Assembly (NCBI GenBank): GCA_035274465.1
Contig: DATEOF010000400.1
Span: forward strand, 1-64,000
DNA: 64,000 nt
Direction: 5' to 3'
DNA from: JADGRF01 sp035274465
GTDB taxonomy: Bacteria; Myxococcota_A; Polyangia; Polyangiales; JAFGIB01
Shown: positions 41,581 to 50,227 of the stretch, in pieces
Layout of the letters: every line of letters begins with the position of its first letter
Numbering within the stretch: position 1 is the first letter of the stretch
Made by a program: the position numbers and the translations under genes
The notes under the pieces: generated by a model
The model's input: the letters and a program-made list of their open reading frames with translations, nothing else
What the model was told of the DNA's origin: nothing
The model's database searches: none

Positions 41581-43278
41581 TCACTCCCAGGTGCGTAGAC
41601 GGAGGCCGAAGGTGAGCGTGATGCCGCCCAGGTTGTGGACATCGCCGAACTCGTTCGAGAGGCCGGGCGCGAACGTGTAGCGCAGCTCGAACTGAAAGCC
41701 GAAGTTCAGCCAAGGCATCCACTGCACGCCGCCGGCCAGCCAGGCACACGGCCTCACGAAGTGGTGAGTGACGGGTTCGGTCCGGGTGCTGGTGTTTTGA
41801 AACGATGGATTGGGACTGTTGAAGTCGTTCTCGGGTGTGGTCGCATCGAACGTGGTCCACGCCACGCTGATGCCACCGCCCGCGCGAGCGAACAGGTTGG
41901 CCGTGCGCGCACTGCCGAGGCCGACGTCGGCCTGGATGTACGGCCCGAAGCCGTGCGCGTTCCAACCGAAGCTCTGTTCGAACTCCAGATCGCGCAGGTA
42001 CTCGCGTGCGTCGAGGTTGAAGTACTCGAGGCCGACGGCCAGGTTGTGCAGTAGCCGGCGACCCACGCTGACCTGGAAACGCAGCGAGCTGCGCTCCTGC
42101 TGCTCGAGCTCGAAGTCCTTGAGCCGCTGCATGTAGTCATCGGGTCCCGTGCCCCAGCCGTAGCCGATACCGACCTCGAGCGACCAGCCTTCGCTGCCGC
42201 TAGCAGCGGCAGCACCCTTGCTCTCGTTCTCCTCGAACGGAATGCTCTCGCACTGCTCGGGCTGTAGCGGAGTCTCCGCGCCGTCCCGCAGCGCGACCGT
42301 ACAGCGCGCGGCGCTTGCGGCGTAGCGCAATGTCACCGCGTACGATCCGGCAGGCACCGCCAGCAGCACGGACTCGCCGGGGATCTTGTCGAGCTCCGCG
42401 ACCACCGACCAGGTCGGCACTTGCTGCACGAGCACGCGGCTCGCGAGCCCGGAGCCCAGGCGCAGCCGCGCGGTGGCCGCGGCCGGATGCGTGAGCGGCA
42501 CGTCGTCCTTGCCCTTGAAGTTGGTCTCGAGCGTGGCGTGCTGCTCGCCGACCTTCGTCCGCGCGGTCGTCGCCAGCGTGTGGTTGTAGGCGTATTGATA
42601 GGCCTCGGACAGCGTAACCCGACCGTCGCCGTCGCGATCGGCCGCGCCGCGCAAACCGACCAGGAAGTGGTGCGTGAAGAAGCTCGAGCGCAAGAACTCG
42701 GACTCCTGGCTGAGCTCCTCCGCGCTACTCGAGGCGATCACCGCGATCCCCGCGGTGTTGAGCCGATCGACCGAGTTGAACGAAAAGTCCGTGGCGGGAC
42801 CGGCGCCCTTCACGCGCGAGAAGGCGCCGCTCTGACAAGCGTCCAGAACCACGATCGAGAGCGTGGCCGGCAAGCCGAGCAAGCGATCGCGTAGCGTCGA
42901 CAGCGGCAGCTCCTGGCTGCCGAGGTTGAGCGCATCGGCCCGCGCATGGCCCGAGTAGTAGAAGAAGAACCGCGATTGTTTCCCGCTCTGCGCCAGCGGC
43001 ACGACGCGCGCCCGCACGCGCTCGATCGCAGCCAGCAGCTGCTCGGGCGTCGGGCGCAGCAGGCGCACGATGCGATCGGCCCGGTAATTCCCGAGCTCGA
43101 GCAGCACATCCGCGACGCGACTGGCATCGTCCTCGGCAAAGCGCAGCATCGACTGACCCGGCCCTCCGGGATTGCTACCCACCACGATCGCGTAGCCGTC
43201 CGCCTCCGCGCGCGCGGAACGGGCCCCCGCCAACACGGCCAAGACTTGAAGAACTATCAGGAAAGTACCGCGAGACAT
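41581..43278 (-). CDS. Exported caspase-like protein with EF-hand and C-terminal outer-membrane barrel
   Basis: A 565-residue protein with a signal peptide (TFLIVLQVLAVLAGARSARA). Residues 27-225 form a C14 caspase-like domain: ALVVG-type first strand (YAIVVGSN), catalytic H111 in FFFYYSGHARAD and C148 in VVLDACQSGAF. A canonical EF-hand loop follows at D214-E225 (DRDGDGRVTLSE). Residues about 285-340 look like a PEGA-type beta unit. From about 370 to the end, alternating strands such as GWSLEVGIGYGWGTG, SLRFQVSVGRRL and GGITLTFGLRLRTW suggest an outer-membrane beta-barrel. The start MSRGTF was chosen for its signal peptide. The caspase domain would then face the periplasm. Confidence 0.8.
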   Translation of the reverse strand: MSRGTFLIVLQVLAVLAGARSARAEADGYAIVVGSNPGGPGQSMLRFAEDDASRVADVLLELGNYRADRIVRLLRPTPEQLLAAIERVRARVVPLAQSGKQSRFFFYYSGHARADALNLGSQELPLSTLRDRLLGLPATLSIVVLDACQSGAFSRVKGAGPATDFSFNSVDRLNTAGIAVIASSSAEELSQESEFLRSSFFTHHFLVGLRGAADRDGDGRVTLSEAYQYAYNHTLATTARTKVGEQHATLETNFKGKDDVPLTHPAAATARLRLGSGLASRVLVQQVPTWSVVAELDKIPGESVLLAVPAGSYAVTLRYAASAARCTVALRDGAETPLQPEQCESIPFEENESKGAAAASGSEGWSLEVGIGYGWGTGPDDYMQRLKDFELEQQERSSLRFQVSVGRRLLHNLAVGLEYFNLDAREYLRDLEFEQSFGWNAHGFGPYIQADVGLGSARTANLFARAGGGISVAWTTFDATTPENDFNSPNPSFQNTSTRTEPVTHHFVRPCAWLAGGVQWMPWLNFGFQFELRYTFAPGLSNEFGDVHNLGGITLTFGLRLRTWE

Positions 43279-43340
43279 GCCGGCCCGAGCGTACGCCTTC
43301 AAGCATATGACACTTGAGGGGCTCGGGTTGGGAAGTCGCT

Positions 43341-44735
43341 TCAGTTGCCGTGTTCCGTCTCGGTCTTGGGAGTCGCCGCCGCCGCCATGCGCCGCATCAG
43401 CAGCAGCACCAGCACCAGGAGCGCGATCACCCCGCCCAGCGCGAGCTTGCGCTTCAACGCGCGAGCTTCCTGGGCGCGCGCGCCGGACAGGCGGTCGTGC
43501 GCGTCGCGCGCCGCTTTCAGCTGCGGGTCGAGCTCGAGCGCGCGGGTGTAGCCGGCCAGATCCACGACGCCGCGCGTCAGCGAGAGCTCGGCCGAGACGA
43601 ACGCGACCTGGGCCTGCCAGCGCTTGGCGTCAGGCGAGTCCGGTGCCAGGCGCAGCGCGCGTCGCCAGGCGGCGAGCGAGGGTTCGAGCGCATCGTGCCG
43701 GAACAGATCCGCGGCCCGCGCTGCATAGCCCGGCGCGAGCTGCGCGCGTTCCTCGAAGCCCGGGTGTTTGGCGAGCAGCGCGTCGTACTCGCGCTGCATG
43801 CCCGCGAGGTCACCGGTCGCGAGCAGGTGTTGGCCGCTGGCCAGCAGCGTGTGAGATTCCTCGACCAGCGGGCGATCCAGCACCGCGTACAGCTCGCGCG
43901 CGGTTTGCTCGTGGTCCCAGGTCTTGTCGGCCGGCTGGCCCGACAGCTCTTCGTACAGCTCGCGCACCTGCCAGATGGCGTTGCGGCCGAAGTTGTGCAC
44001 GGCTGCACGCGCGGCGTCGCGCACCTGGACGCGTCGATCGCCCAGTACGCGCACGATCGCGGGCATGGCTGCGTAGTCCGGCGGGCTGGCATAGGCGCGC
44101 ACCGCGCGCGCGACCAGCTGCGGGTCTATGTTCGCCAGTACGGCGCGCGGATCCTCCATGCCGAGCGCACTCAGCTGCGCCTGCGCGAAGCGCTTGACGT
44201 CTGCGCTCTTGTGCGAGCGCAGCGTGATCAGCGCGGGCACGAAAGTCACACCGAGCCGCGCGCGCACCTGCGCCAGCTCGGCCTCCCAGGCGCCTGCGTC
44301 CAGATCCACGAAGGCAGCGAGCACCAGCTGACCCTCGGCGTTCGGCATGGTCTCGAGCGAGCGCAGGTAGAGCAGCGGCTCGACCGCCGCCAGCACGTCC
44401 GCGCTGCGCTCGCGCGCGAGCAGCTCGGGAACTGCGAGCGTCAGGTCCGCGGGACGCGCGCCCGCGATCTTGCGCAGCGAGCTCAAGATGCGCACCACTT
44501 CCGGGGCCGCCGGCCGCGTCGCGCTCAGCAGCTCGAGTCGCTCCGCGACCGCGTCGCGCGCGTCCGCCGGCAAGTGCGAGAGCGTGTGCGAAACCTCGGC
44601 CCGGCGCCCGGCGTCCTGGCCGATCAGCTCCGCAGCCATCAGCCGCAAGCGCTCGGCGCTGTACGCCGCGTCGTCCGCGCGCGCGCACAGGCACACCAGC
44701 AACAAGCCTGCAATCTGAAAGCCGGCCCAGCGCAT
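43341..44735 (-). CDS. HEAT/TPR-repeat protein with signal peptide and C-terminal membrane anchor
   Basis: A 464-residue exported protein. The signal is QIAGLLLVCLCARA. The middle carries HEAT-like repeats (MPAIVRVLGDRRVQVRDAAR, VPALITLRSHKSADVKRFAQ). A TPR-like part follows (LEPSLAAWRRALRLAPDSPD, YTRALELDPQLKAARDA). A membrane helix near the end (LALGGVIALLVLVLLLMRR) anchors it with the repeats in the periplasm. It lies 62 bases upstream of the caspase-barrel gene and may be its scaffold; that is inference. Confidence 0.75.
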   Translation of the reverse strand: MRWAGFQIAGLLLVCLCARADDAAYSAERLRLMAAELIGQDAGRRAEVSHTLSHLPADARDAVAERLELLSATRPAAPEVVRILSSLRKIAGARPADLTLAVPELLARERSADVLAAVEPLLYLRSLETMPNAEGQLVLAAFVDLDAGAWEAELAQVRARLGVTFVPALITLRSHKSADVKRFAQAQLSALGMEDPRAVLANIDPQLVARAVRAYASPPDYAAMPAIVRVLGDRRVQVRDAARAAVHNFGRNAIWQVRELYEELSGQPADKTWDHEQTARELYAVLDRPLVEESHTLLASGQHLLATGDLAGMQREYDALLAKHPGFEERAQLAPGYAARAADLFRHDALEPSLAAWRRALRLAPDSPDAKRWQAQVAFVSAELSLTRGVVDLAGYTRALELDPQLKAARDAHDRLSGARAQEARALKRKLALGGVIALLVLVLLLMRRMAAAATPKTETEHGN

Positions 44736-44769
44736 GCCTCAGCCTCGCCGCCCAGGGCGGCAGGTCAAC

Positions 44770-45051
44770 TTACTCGGTCATGATGCGGAAGTCGGCAAAC
44801 TCGCCGGTATAACTTCGCCAGCGTGTATCCACCTTGTCTACCCGCGCGGTGGAAGGCCCGTGTTGTGCCCAGGCCAGGAGATCCTTCACCTGATCCTCCT
44901 CGCCCTCGGCCACCAACTCGACCGCGCCGTCAGGCCGATTGCGCACCCAGCCCGAGAGCCCGAGCCGACGTGCCTCCCGCTGTGCCGACGCCCGAAAGAA
45001 CACGTCCTGCACGCGACCGCGTACTACCAAGTGAATCCGTTTCTGCCCCAT
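44770..45051 (-). CDS. acyP: Acylphosphatase
   Basis: A 93-residue acylphosphatase, hydrolysing carboxyl-phosphate bonds. The signature GRVQDVFFRASAQREA holds the catalytic arginine, and GWVRNRPDGAVELVAEG holds the asparagine. The usual GRVQGV glycine is an aspartate here. It lies 18 bases after the zinc permease gene. Confidence 0.92.
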   Translation of the reverse strand: MGQKRIHLVVRGRVQDVFFRASAQREARRLGLSGWVRNRPDGAVELVAEGEEDQVKDLLAWAQHGPSTARVDKVDTRWRSYTGEFADFRIMTE

Positions 45052-45069
45052 AACCCAACGATCCTTATA

Positions 45070-45900
45070 TCATAGCTGCTTCAAGGGGAGGGCAGCCCGA
45101 GCGGTCGCGGCGAGCACCAAGACCAGGCCAAAAGCCGCCACCATCGCCGCCCCCGTGGGCAAGTCCCAGGTCCAGGAAGCCCACAGCCCGAGGGCACTGG
45201 CGATCACGGCCACCCCCCAGCCAGCGAACAGGCGTTTGAGGAGGTCGTGGGAGAACAGCCGGGTGATCACTGCGGGCACGATCAGGTAGGAGAATACGAG
45301 CAGGATACCGGCGAACTGCACGCTGATCGTGATCACCAACCCGAACAGCACGTAGAACCCGAAGTCCCACAGCTCCACGCGCGCGCTCTCGCTCTCGGCC
45401 TCATCGGGCCGCCAGGAGATGGCGATGAAGCGCCGCGCCAGCGCGAGCTGCAGCGCGCCGAGGACCACGTAGGCCACGGCCGTGTGCCAGACGTTCGTCC
45501 ACGTGGTGTTGAGTAGCGAGCCCACCAGGATGTCTTTGATGTGCTCGGCACCGTGCGGCGAGTGTGAGACGACCAGCACCGTCAGCGCGCTCGAGACCGC
45601 GTAGACGATACCCACGATGGCCTCTTGCGAGACGCGCTTGCGCGCGCGGCGCGTGAAGGCGAACACCGCGGCGCCGACGATCGTGAAGCCGAGGGCGGCG
45701 GCGTGCGCTTGCCAGCCCGGCTCTTCTTCACCGGTGAACAGCGAGGCGACGGTCGCGCCGAGCGCCGCCAGCTGCGCGAGCGACAGATCGACGAAGATCA
45801 CCTCGCGCTCGAGCACGTGCATGCCCAGGTACACGTGGATGCTGGCGATCACCAGGCAGATGCAGAGCGCGGGGCCGAGGAATAACAGGGCGTCGCTCAT
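45070..45900 (-). CDS. Metal ABC transporter permease (ZnuB/TroC type)
   Basis: A 276-residue ABC-3 family permease with about eight helices, including VIFVDLSLAQLAALGATVAS and SVQFAGILLVFSYLIVPAV. It imports zinc or manganese with the binding protein encoded just upstream (four-base ATGA overlap). No matching ATPase gene is found in the window, so that subunit must come from elsewhere. Confidence 0.88.
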   Translation of the reverse strand: MSDALLFLGPALCICLVIASIHVYLGMHVLEREVIFVDLSLAQLAALGATVASLFTGEEEPGWQAHAAALGFTIVGAAVFAFTRRARKRVSQEAIVGIVYAVSSALTVLVVSHSPHGAEHIKDILVGSLLNTTWTNVWHTAVAYVVLGALQLALARRFIAISWRPDEAESESARVELWDFGFYVLFGLVITISVQFAGILLVFSYLIVPAVITRLFSHDLLKRLFAGWGVAVIASALGLWASWTWDLPTGAAMVAAFGLVLVLAATARAALPLKQL

Positions 45901-46823
45901 GAGCGCTTCTGCTTCATGGCACTCACGAAGTGCCCGACGATGTAGTCGATCAGCTGCTCGTAGCTGCTCACGCCGCTGGCGCCGCCGACGGAGGTCGGCA
46001 AGTCCAACACCTGCGCGCCCGCGCGTTGCCCGACCATGTCCGAGGTCGCGCGATCGTAGAACGACTCGTGGAACACCACTCGCACCTGCTGCTCGCGCAT
46101 CTGCCGGATCAAGTCGACAAGGTGTGCGGGCGAGGGCGGGATGCCCGGGCGATCCTCGAGGTAGCCGATGCCGTCGAGGCCGAAGCGCCGGTGAAAGTAG
46201 TTGAACGTGGCGTGGTACGACGCGATCTTGGTGCCCTTGTAGGGCGCCATGTCGGCCTGCCACTGCTGCATCTTCTTGTCGATGCGCTGTTCGAACGCGC
46301 CGGCGTTGTCGCGGTAGAACTTGGCGTTCGGCGCATCGAGCTGCGCCAGCCGCTCCGCGATCGCGCGCGCGGCGAGCTTGGCGTTGAGCGGGTCGAGCCA
46401 GAAGTGCGGATTGCCGAAGGGATGGATGTCACCGCGCGAGCGATCCACGCCGCCGCTCGGGACATCGATCGGCTTGATCGCGCTCGCGGCCTCGAAGTAG
46501 CCCGGCCGCCCGGGGTTGATGGCCGGGTTGCGGGCGCCGGAGATCAGCGACGGCAACCAGCCCACCTCGAGCTCGAGCCCGACCGCGATCACCAGGTCGG
46601 CCTTGCTCAGCGTGACCATGTAGCTCGGCCGCGCCTGGACGAAGTGCGGATCCTGGCCGCCCTTGCAGATCGTGTCGACCTGCACGCGATTGCCGCCGAC
46701 GGTTTGGGCGAAGTAGCCGAGGTCGGTGGTGGTGGTGACCACGCGCAGCTCGGCCGCAGCGGGTGGCGTCAGGCCGAGCCACACCGCAGCGCATGCGAAG
46801 ATGATCGAGGTTAGTTTTTTCAT
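45897..46823 (-). CDS. Metal ABC transporter substrate-binding protein (ZnuA/TroA type)
   Basis: A 308-residue periplasmic binding protein (signal FACAAVWLGLTPPAAA). The cluster A-1 metal site can be placed at H60 (GGQDPHFVQ), H140 (NPHFWLDP) and H204 (SYHATFNYF), with an acidic residue near H252/E253 (VVFHESFYDR). There is no His-rich loop, as is common in ZnuA. It lies 13 bases after the porin gene, which suggests that porin, binding protein and permease form one metal uptake route. Confidence 0.9.
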   Translation of the reverse strand: MKKLTSIIFACAAVWLGLTPPAAAELRVVTTTTDLGYFAQTVGGNRVQVDTICKGGQDPHFVQARPSYMVTLSKADLVIAVGLELEVGWLPSLISGARNPAINPGRPGYFEAASAIKPIDVPSGGVDRSRGDIHPFGNPHFWLDPLNAKLAARAIAERLAQLDAPNAKFYRDNAGAFEQRIDKKMQQWQADMAPYKGTKIASYHATFNYFHRRFGLDGIGYLEDRPGIPPSPAHLVDLIRQMREQQVRVVFHESFYDRATSDMVGQRAGAQVLDLPTSVGGASGVSSYEQLIDYIVGHFVSAMKQKRS

Positions 46824-46836
46824 GGTCGAAATCCTT

Positions 46837-48087
46837 TCAGTACGCGTGCGCGGGATGCGGGCCGATCGAGAACACCACCTGGGCGAAGATCTCGTGCACG
46901 AGGTCGTCGGCATCTTCCTCGTGCTCGATCGCGTACTGCAGTCGCAGCGTCGAAAACTCGCTCGGCACGAACGCGACCAGCGCTTCACCGCGCAGCGTCT
47001 GCGGCTCGTCGCCGTCGGGTATTCCGAGCAACGCGCCGCGGGCCTGCACCCACCAGCGCTGTGCGAATTGAAAGCGCAGCGAGGTGTAACCACCTCCGCG
47101 CGTGTTGGCGCCGGGCGCCTCGCCGCGATCGACGAAGAGGTACTCGGTGCTCCACTCGAAGCCGGTGTAGCGCTCGGCTTCTACCGGCTTCCACTTGAGC
47201 GTGAAGTCCGCGCCGAGCACGTGGCTCACGCCGCCGAAGCCGTTGCGGCCGCCGACGTAGCTCACGCCGAATTCGAGCGTGGTCGAGTCGCCGAAGTCGA
47301 ACAGCGTCTTCAGGTGCCCGACGTACGCCAGGTCGCGGTCCTTGCGCACATCCATGGTTTCGCTGCCCTCGAGCGGCAGCCACTGGCCCGCGAAGGCTTG
47401 CGCGGTGAGTTCGGTGTAGAAGGGCAGGGGCAAGAGCACCTCGGCCGAGATGCCCGGGTCGTTGAAGCCCTCGGGGCCGAGCAGCGCGCGCCAGGGCAGC
47501 GGCGCGGTGATGAACGGGTACGCGTGCGTGTGCAGCAGGTTGTGGCGCCCGACGGCTGCCTTCATCTGCCCCGCGCGCAGCGTGACGTGCGGGATCTCGA
47601 GCGTGGAGACGAAGGCCTCTTCGAAGCCGATCTCCTCGGTGTTGCCGGACAGGGTCACGTCGGCGCGGAAGTAGGGGTCGACGATGGCGCTCGCGCGCAG
47701 CTCGACTTCCTGCAGCGTGATGCCGGTGCGCAGGTCATCGGGGGCGCTCTGCGTCCCGTCCTTGCGCGTGGTGTAGCCGCCGTACACGGAGCCGGCGGCC
47801 GAGATCGCCGGGTTCATCAGGTTGCTCAGGCCGTGGGCCGAGGCCGGCGCCCCGCTCGACTCGGCGCTGCTGGGCGGCGGCGGGGGAGCTGCCGCTGGTG
47901 GCTGCGAAGTCTGAATTTTTCCAAGCTCCGCCGCGATCTCCGCCTCTTCGGCCGCGCGCGCCGGGTCGGGCACGCCGCCGTCGGCTGCATCAGGCGGCGG
48001 CTTGTCCGCTTCTTGCGCGCGAACGCGCGCCTCCAGCAGCAGCAATAGCAAGCAAGTCCATAGACCAAACCTCAGACACGTCGCCAT
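46837..48087 (-). CDS. Outer-membrane porin-like protein of the metal uptake cluster
   Basis: A 416-residue protein. The signal (GLWTCLLLLLLEARVRAQ) precedes a Pro/Ala-rich stretch. The rest is beta-rich with alternating strands (ISAAGSVYGGYTTRKDG, TLQEVELRASAIVDPYFRAD, STTLEFGVSYVGG) and ends in IFAQVVFSIGPHPAHAY. The plan matches porin-like outer-membrane proteins without a TonB plug. Located with zinc-type uptake genes, it probably lets the metal across the outer membrane. The role is inferred from context. Confidence 0.75.
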   Translation of the reverse strand: MATCLRFGLWTCLLLLLLEARVRAQEADKPPPDAADGGVPDPARAAEEAEIAAELGKIQTSQPPAAAPPPPPSSAESSGAPASAHGLSNLMNPAISAAGSVYGGYTTRKDGTQSAPDDLRTGITLQEVELRASAIVDPYFRADVTLSGNTEEIGFEEAFVSTLEIPHVTLRAGQMKAAVGRHNLLHTHAYPFITAPLPWRALLGPEGFNDPGISAEVLLPLPFYTELTAQAFAGQWLPLEGSETMDVRKDRDLAYVGHLKTLFDFGDSTTLEFGVSYVGGRNGFGGVSHVLGADFTLKWKPVEAERYTGFEWSTEYLFVDRGEAPGANTRGGGYTSLRFQFAQRWWVQARGALLGIPDGDEPQTLRGEALVAFVPSEFSTLRLQYAIEHEEDADDLVHEIFAQVVFSIGPHPAHAY

Positions 48088-48181
48088 ACACGTCACCCTC
48101 GAAGCTCGGACGCCGATGAATGCGGCGACGCGCGCTCGAGCCTGCCGCCCGGCGCGTGTCGTCGCGTCTGCCTGGGTCACT

Positions 48182-48616
48182 TCAGGCGGGCGGCGAGGTC
48201 TTCGGGGCGAGCAGCTGGGTGATGCGGGCCGTCGCGCGCGCGTACGGCGCGTGGGGCGGCGCGACTACGTCGGGGCTGGGGGCGCGGGGGCCGACCAGGG
48301 CGGCGTGCACCAAGACCGCCTGGGCGCTGCGATCTTCGTCGAGGCGGCAGTGGTGGTGCGAGTCGGAATCGGGTGCCTCGGGCTGGCCGCGTTCGACGCC
48401 CTCTGCTGCCTGCTCGGAGCGGTCCTGGGCCGCGTGGCGGGCCACGTCGACCGCCTCGCCGTGCTCGGCACAGTACGCGTGCTGCACGACCGCCAGGTGG
48501 ACGGTCCCGGCGAGCTGCAACGCCACGGCACTCGCGACCAGGCCTACAACCAAGGCGCGGTGGGAAAGCTGAGTGGAGCGAAGCAGGCGTTTCACGACCC
48601 CCGGATCGTCGCACAC
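48182..48616 (-). CDS. Membrane-anchored His-rich small protein
   Basis: A 144-residue protein with one N-terminal helix (LVVGLVASAVALQLAGTVHL) followed by HAYCAEHGE and the metal-ligand-like DSHHHCRLDED. It resembles DUF2946-like small proteins found beside metal transport genes. It is the first gene of the group leading to the porin, 94 bases upstream of it. A role in metal binding or sensing is a guess from the histidines and context. Confidence 0.55.
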   Translation of the reverse strand: MCDDPGVVKRLLRSTQLSHRALVVGLVASAVALQLAGTVHLAVVQHAYCAEHGEAVDVARHAAQDRSEQAAEGVERGQPEAPDSDSHHHCRLDEDRSAQAVLVHAALVGPRAPSPDVVAPPHAPYARATARITQLLAPKTSPPA

Positions 48617-48781
48617 GCTGCAAAACAGGGCAAATCCACCCTCACCCCCTCGCGCGGAGCGACTATCGGCCTTAGGCTATGAGACCGATGGAGGCACTTG
48701 CGGCTGGGCTGTCCCTCCGCTAGCGTTCCGCCCCCGTCTCACGGACGCGCTCCTATTACCGGAGCACAAGGAGTCCATCCC

Positions 48782-49000
48782 ATGAAACCGAGCATCCACC
48801 CCGAGTACCTCGAAGCCACCGTCACGTGCGCTTGTGGCAACACCTTCAAGACGCGCTCGACCAAGGGCTCGTTCAACGTGGACATTTGCGCCGAGTGCCA
48901 TCCGTTCTACACGGGCAAGCAGAAGCTGCTCGACAGTGCGGGCCGCATCGAGCGCTTCACCAAGAAGTACGCCAAGCAGACCCAGACCCCGCAATCGTAA
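48782..49000 (+). CDS. rpmE: 50S ribosomal protein L31, zinc-binding type
   Basis: A 72-residue L31 with the start MKPSIHPEYLEATVTCACGN. Cysteines C16, C18, C36 and C39 make it the zinc-containing (C+) form. GKQKLLDSAGRIERFTKKY completes the signature. AAGGAG lies before the ATG. The next gene is prfA, a frequent pairing. Confidence 0.96.
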   Translation: MKPSIHPEYLEATVTCACGNTFKTRSTKGSFNVDICAECHPFYTGKQKLLDSAGRIERFTKKYAKQTQTPQS

Positions 49001-49036
49001 GGTCTGGATAGGGCGGACCGGCCCAAGTGCTCGTTC

Positions 49037-50107
49037 ATGCTCCCTGAAGACAAGCTCGAGTCGCTGCGCGCGCGCTATCACGAGCTGACGGACCTGCTCT
49101 GCCAGCCGAATGTCGCCAGCGACGGCGCTCGCTTCACCGCGTTCTCGCGCGAACGCGGCGAGGTCGAGCCCCTGGTGCTGACATACGAGCGCTACCTGAA
49201 GGTCAAGCGCCAGGTGCACGACGACAAGGTCGCGCTGCAGGATCCCGAGCTGCGCGACATGGTGCTCGAGGAGCTGCCGGGCCTGGAGGCCGAGCTCGAG
49301 AAGCTCGAGGGCGAAATCTCGCTGCTGCTGCTGCCGCGCGATCCGAACGACGAGCGCAACACGCTGCTCGAAATCCGCAGCGGCACCGGCGGCGAAGAGG
49401 CCGCGCTGTTCGCCGCCGACCTGTTCCGCATGTACGGCCGCTACGCCGAGCGCCGCGGCTTCCGCATCGAAGTGCTGTCGAGCAGCCCCTCGGAGCACGG
49501 CGGCATGAAGGAGCTGATCGCGCTGGTCACGGGCGACAAGGTCTACTCCGACCTGCGCTTCGAGGGCGGCGTGCACCGCGTGCAGCGCGTGCCGGAGACC
49601 GAGGCCCAGGGACGCGTGCATACCTCGACGGCCACGGTAGCGGTGCTGCCGGAGGCGCAAGAGGTCGACGTCCAGCTGCGCGACGAAGACCTGCAGATCT
49701 CGATCGCCGCGTCGGGCGGGCCGGGCGGGCAGGGCGTGAACACGACCAACTCGGCGGTGCAGGTGCTGCACAGGCCGACCGGCATCATCGTGAAGTGCCA
49801 GGACGAGCGCTCGCAGATCAAGAACAAGTCGCGCGCGCTCAAGGTGCTGCGCGCCCGCCTGCTCGAGCGCGAGCAGCGCGCGCAGCAGGAAGCCGAGGCG
49901 CAGGAGCGGCGCGGTATGGTGGGCAGCGGCGAGCGCGCCGAGAAAATCCGGACATACAACTATCCGCAGAACCGTGTCACGGATCACCGGATCGGCCTGA
50001 CGCTGCACAAGCTCGACCACATCATCGATGGGGACTTGTTCGAGCTGATCGGAGCGCTCAAGAACGACCACCAGGCCGCGCTCCTGGCTGCCCAGAGCCG
50101 CCGCTGA
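49037..50107 (+). CDS. prfA: Peptide chain release factor 1
   Basis: A 356-residue RF-1, ending translation at UAA and UAG. The catalytic GGQ lies in ASGGPGGQGVNTTNS near residue 233. The class I core (RSGTGGEEAALFAADLFRMY and GVHRVQRVPETE) and the N-terminal helical domain are complete. The stop-codon recognition loop VHTSTATVAV carries the PxT-type position region. It follows rpmE by 36 bases. Confidence 0.97.
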   Translation: MLPEDKLESLRARYHELTDLLCQPNVASDGARFTAFSRERGEVEPLVLTYERYLKVKRQVHDDKVALQDPELRDMVLEELPGLEAELEKLEGEISLLLLPRDPNDERNTLLEIRSGTGGEEAALFAADLFRMYGRYAERRGFRIEVLSSSPSEHGGMKELIALVTGDKVYSDLRFEGGVHRVQRVPETEAQGRVHTSTATVAVLPEAQEVDVQLRDEDLQISIAASGGPGGQGVNTTNSAVQVLHRPTGIIVKCQDERSQIKNKSRALKVLRARLLEREQRAQQEAEAQERRGMVGSGERAEKIRTYNYPQNRVTDHRIGLTLHKLDHIIDGDLFELIGALKNDHQAALLAAQSRR

Positions 50108-50176
50108 GCCGAGGATCGGGCTCCGGCGGGGGACAGGTGCTGCAATTGGTACGTACTTATCGGGCTTTGCCGCAGC

Positions 50177-50204
50177 TTGACGCCTCTACAAATGGCTCTA
50201 GATT
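50177..50204 (+). promoter_or_regulatory. Candidate sigma-70 promoter of ribA
   Basis: TTGACG (50177-50182) and TAGATT (50199-50204) stand 16 bases apart. Transcription would start near 50211, before the GGAGA site at 50217 and the GTG start at 50228. This supports that start over the upstream ATG at 50192. Confidence 0.4.
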
Positions 50205-50227
50205 ACCGGGTCGTCGGAGAACGATCG

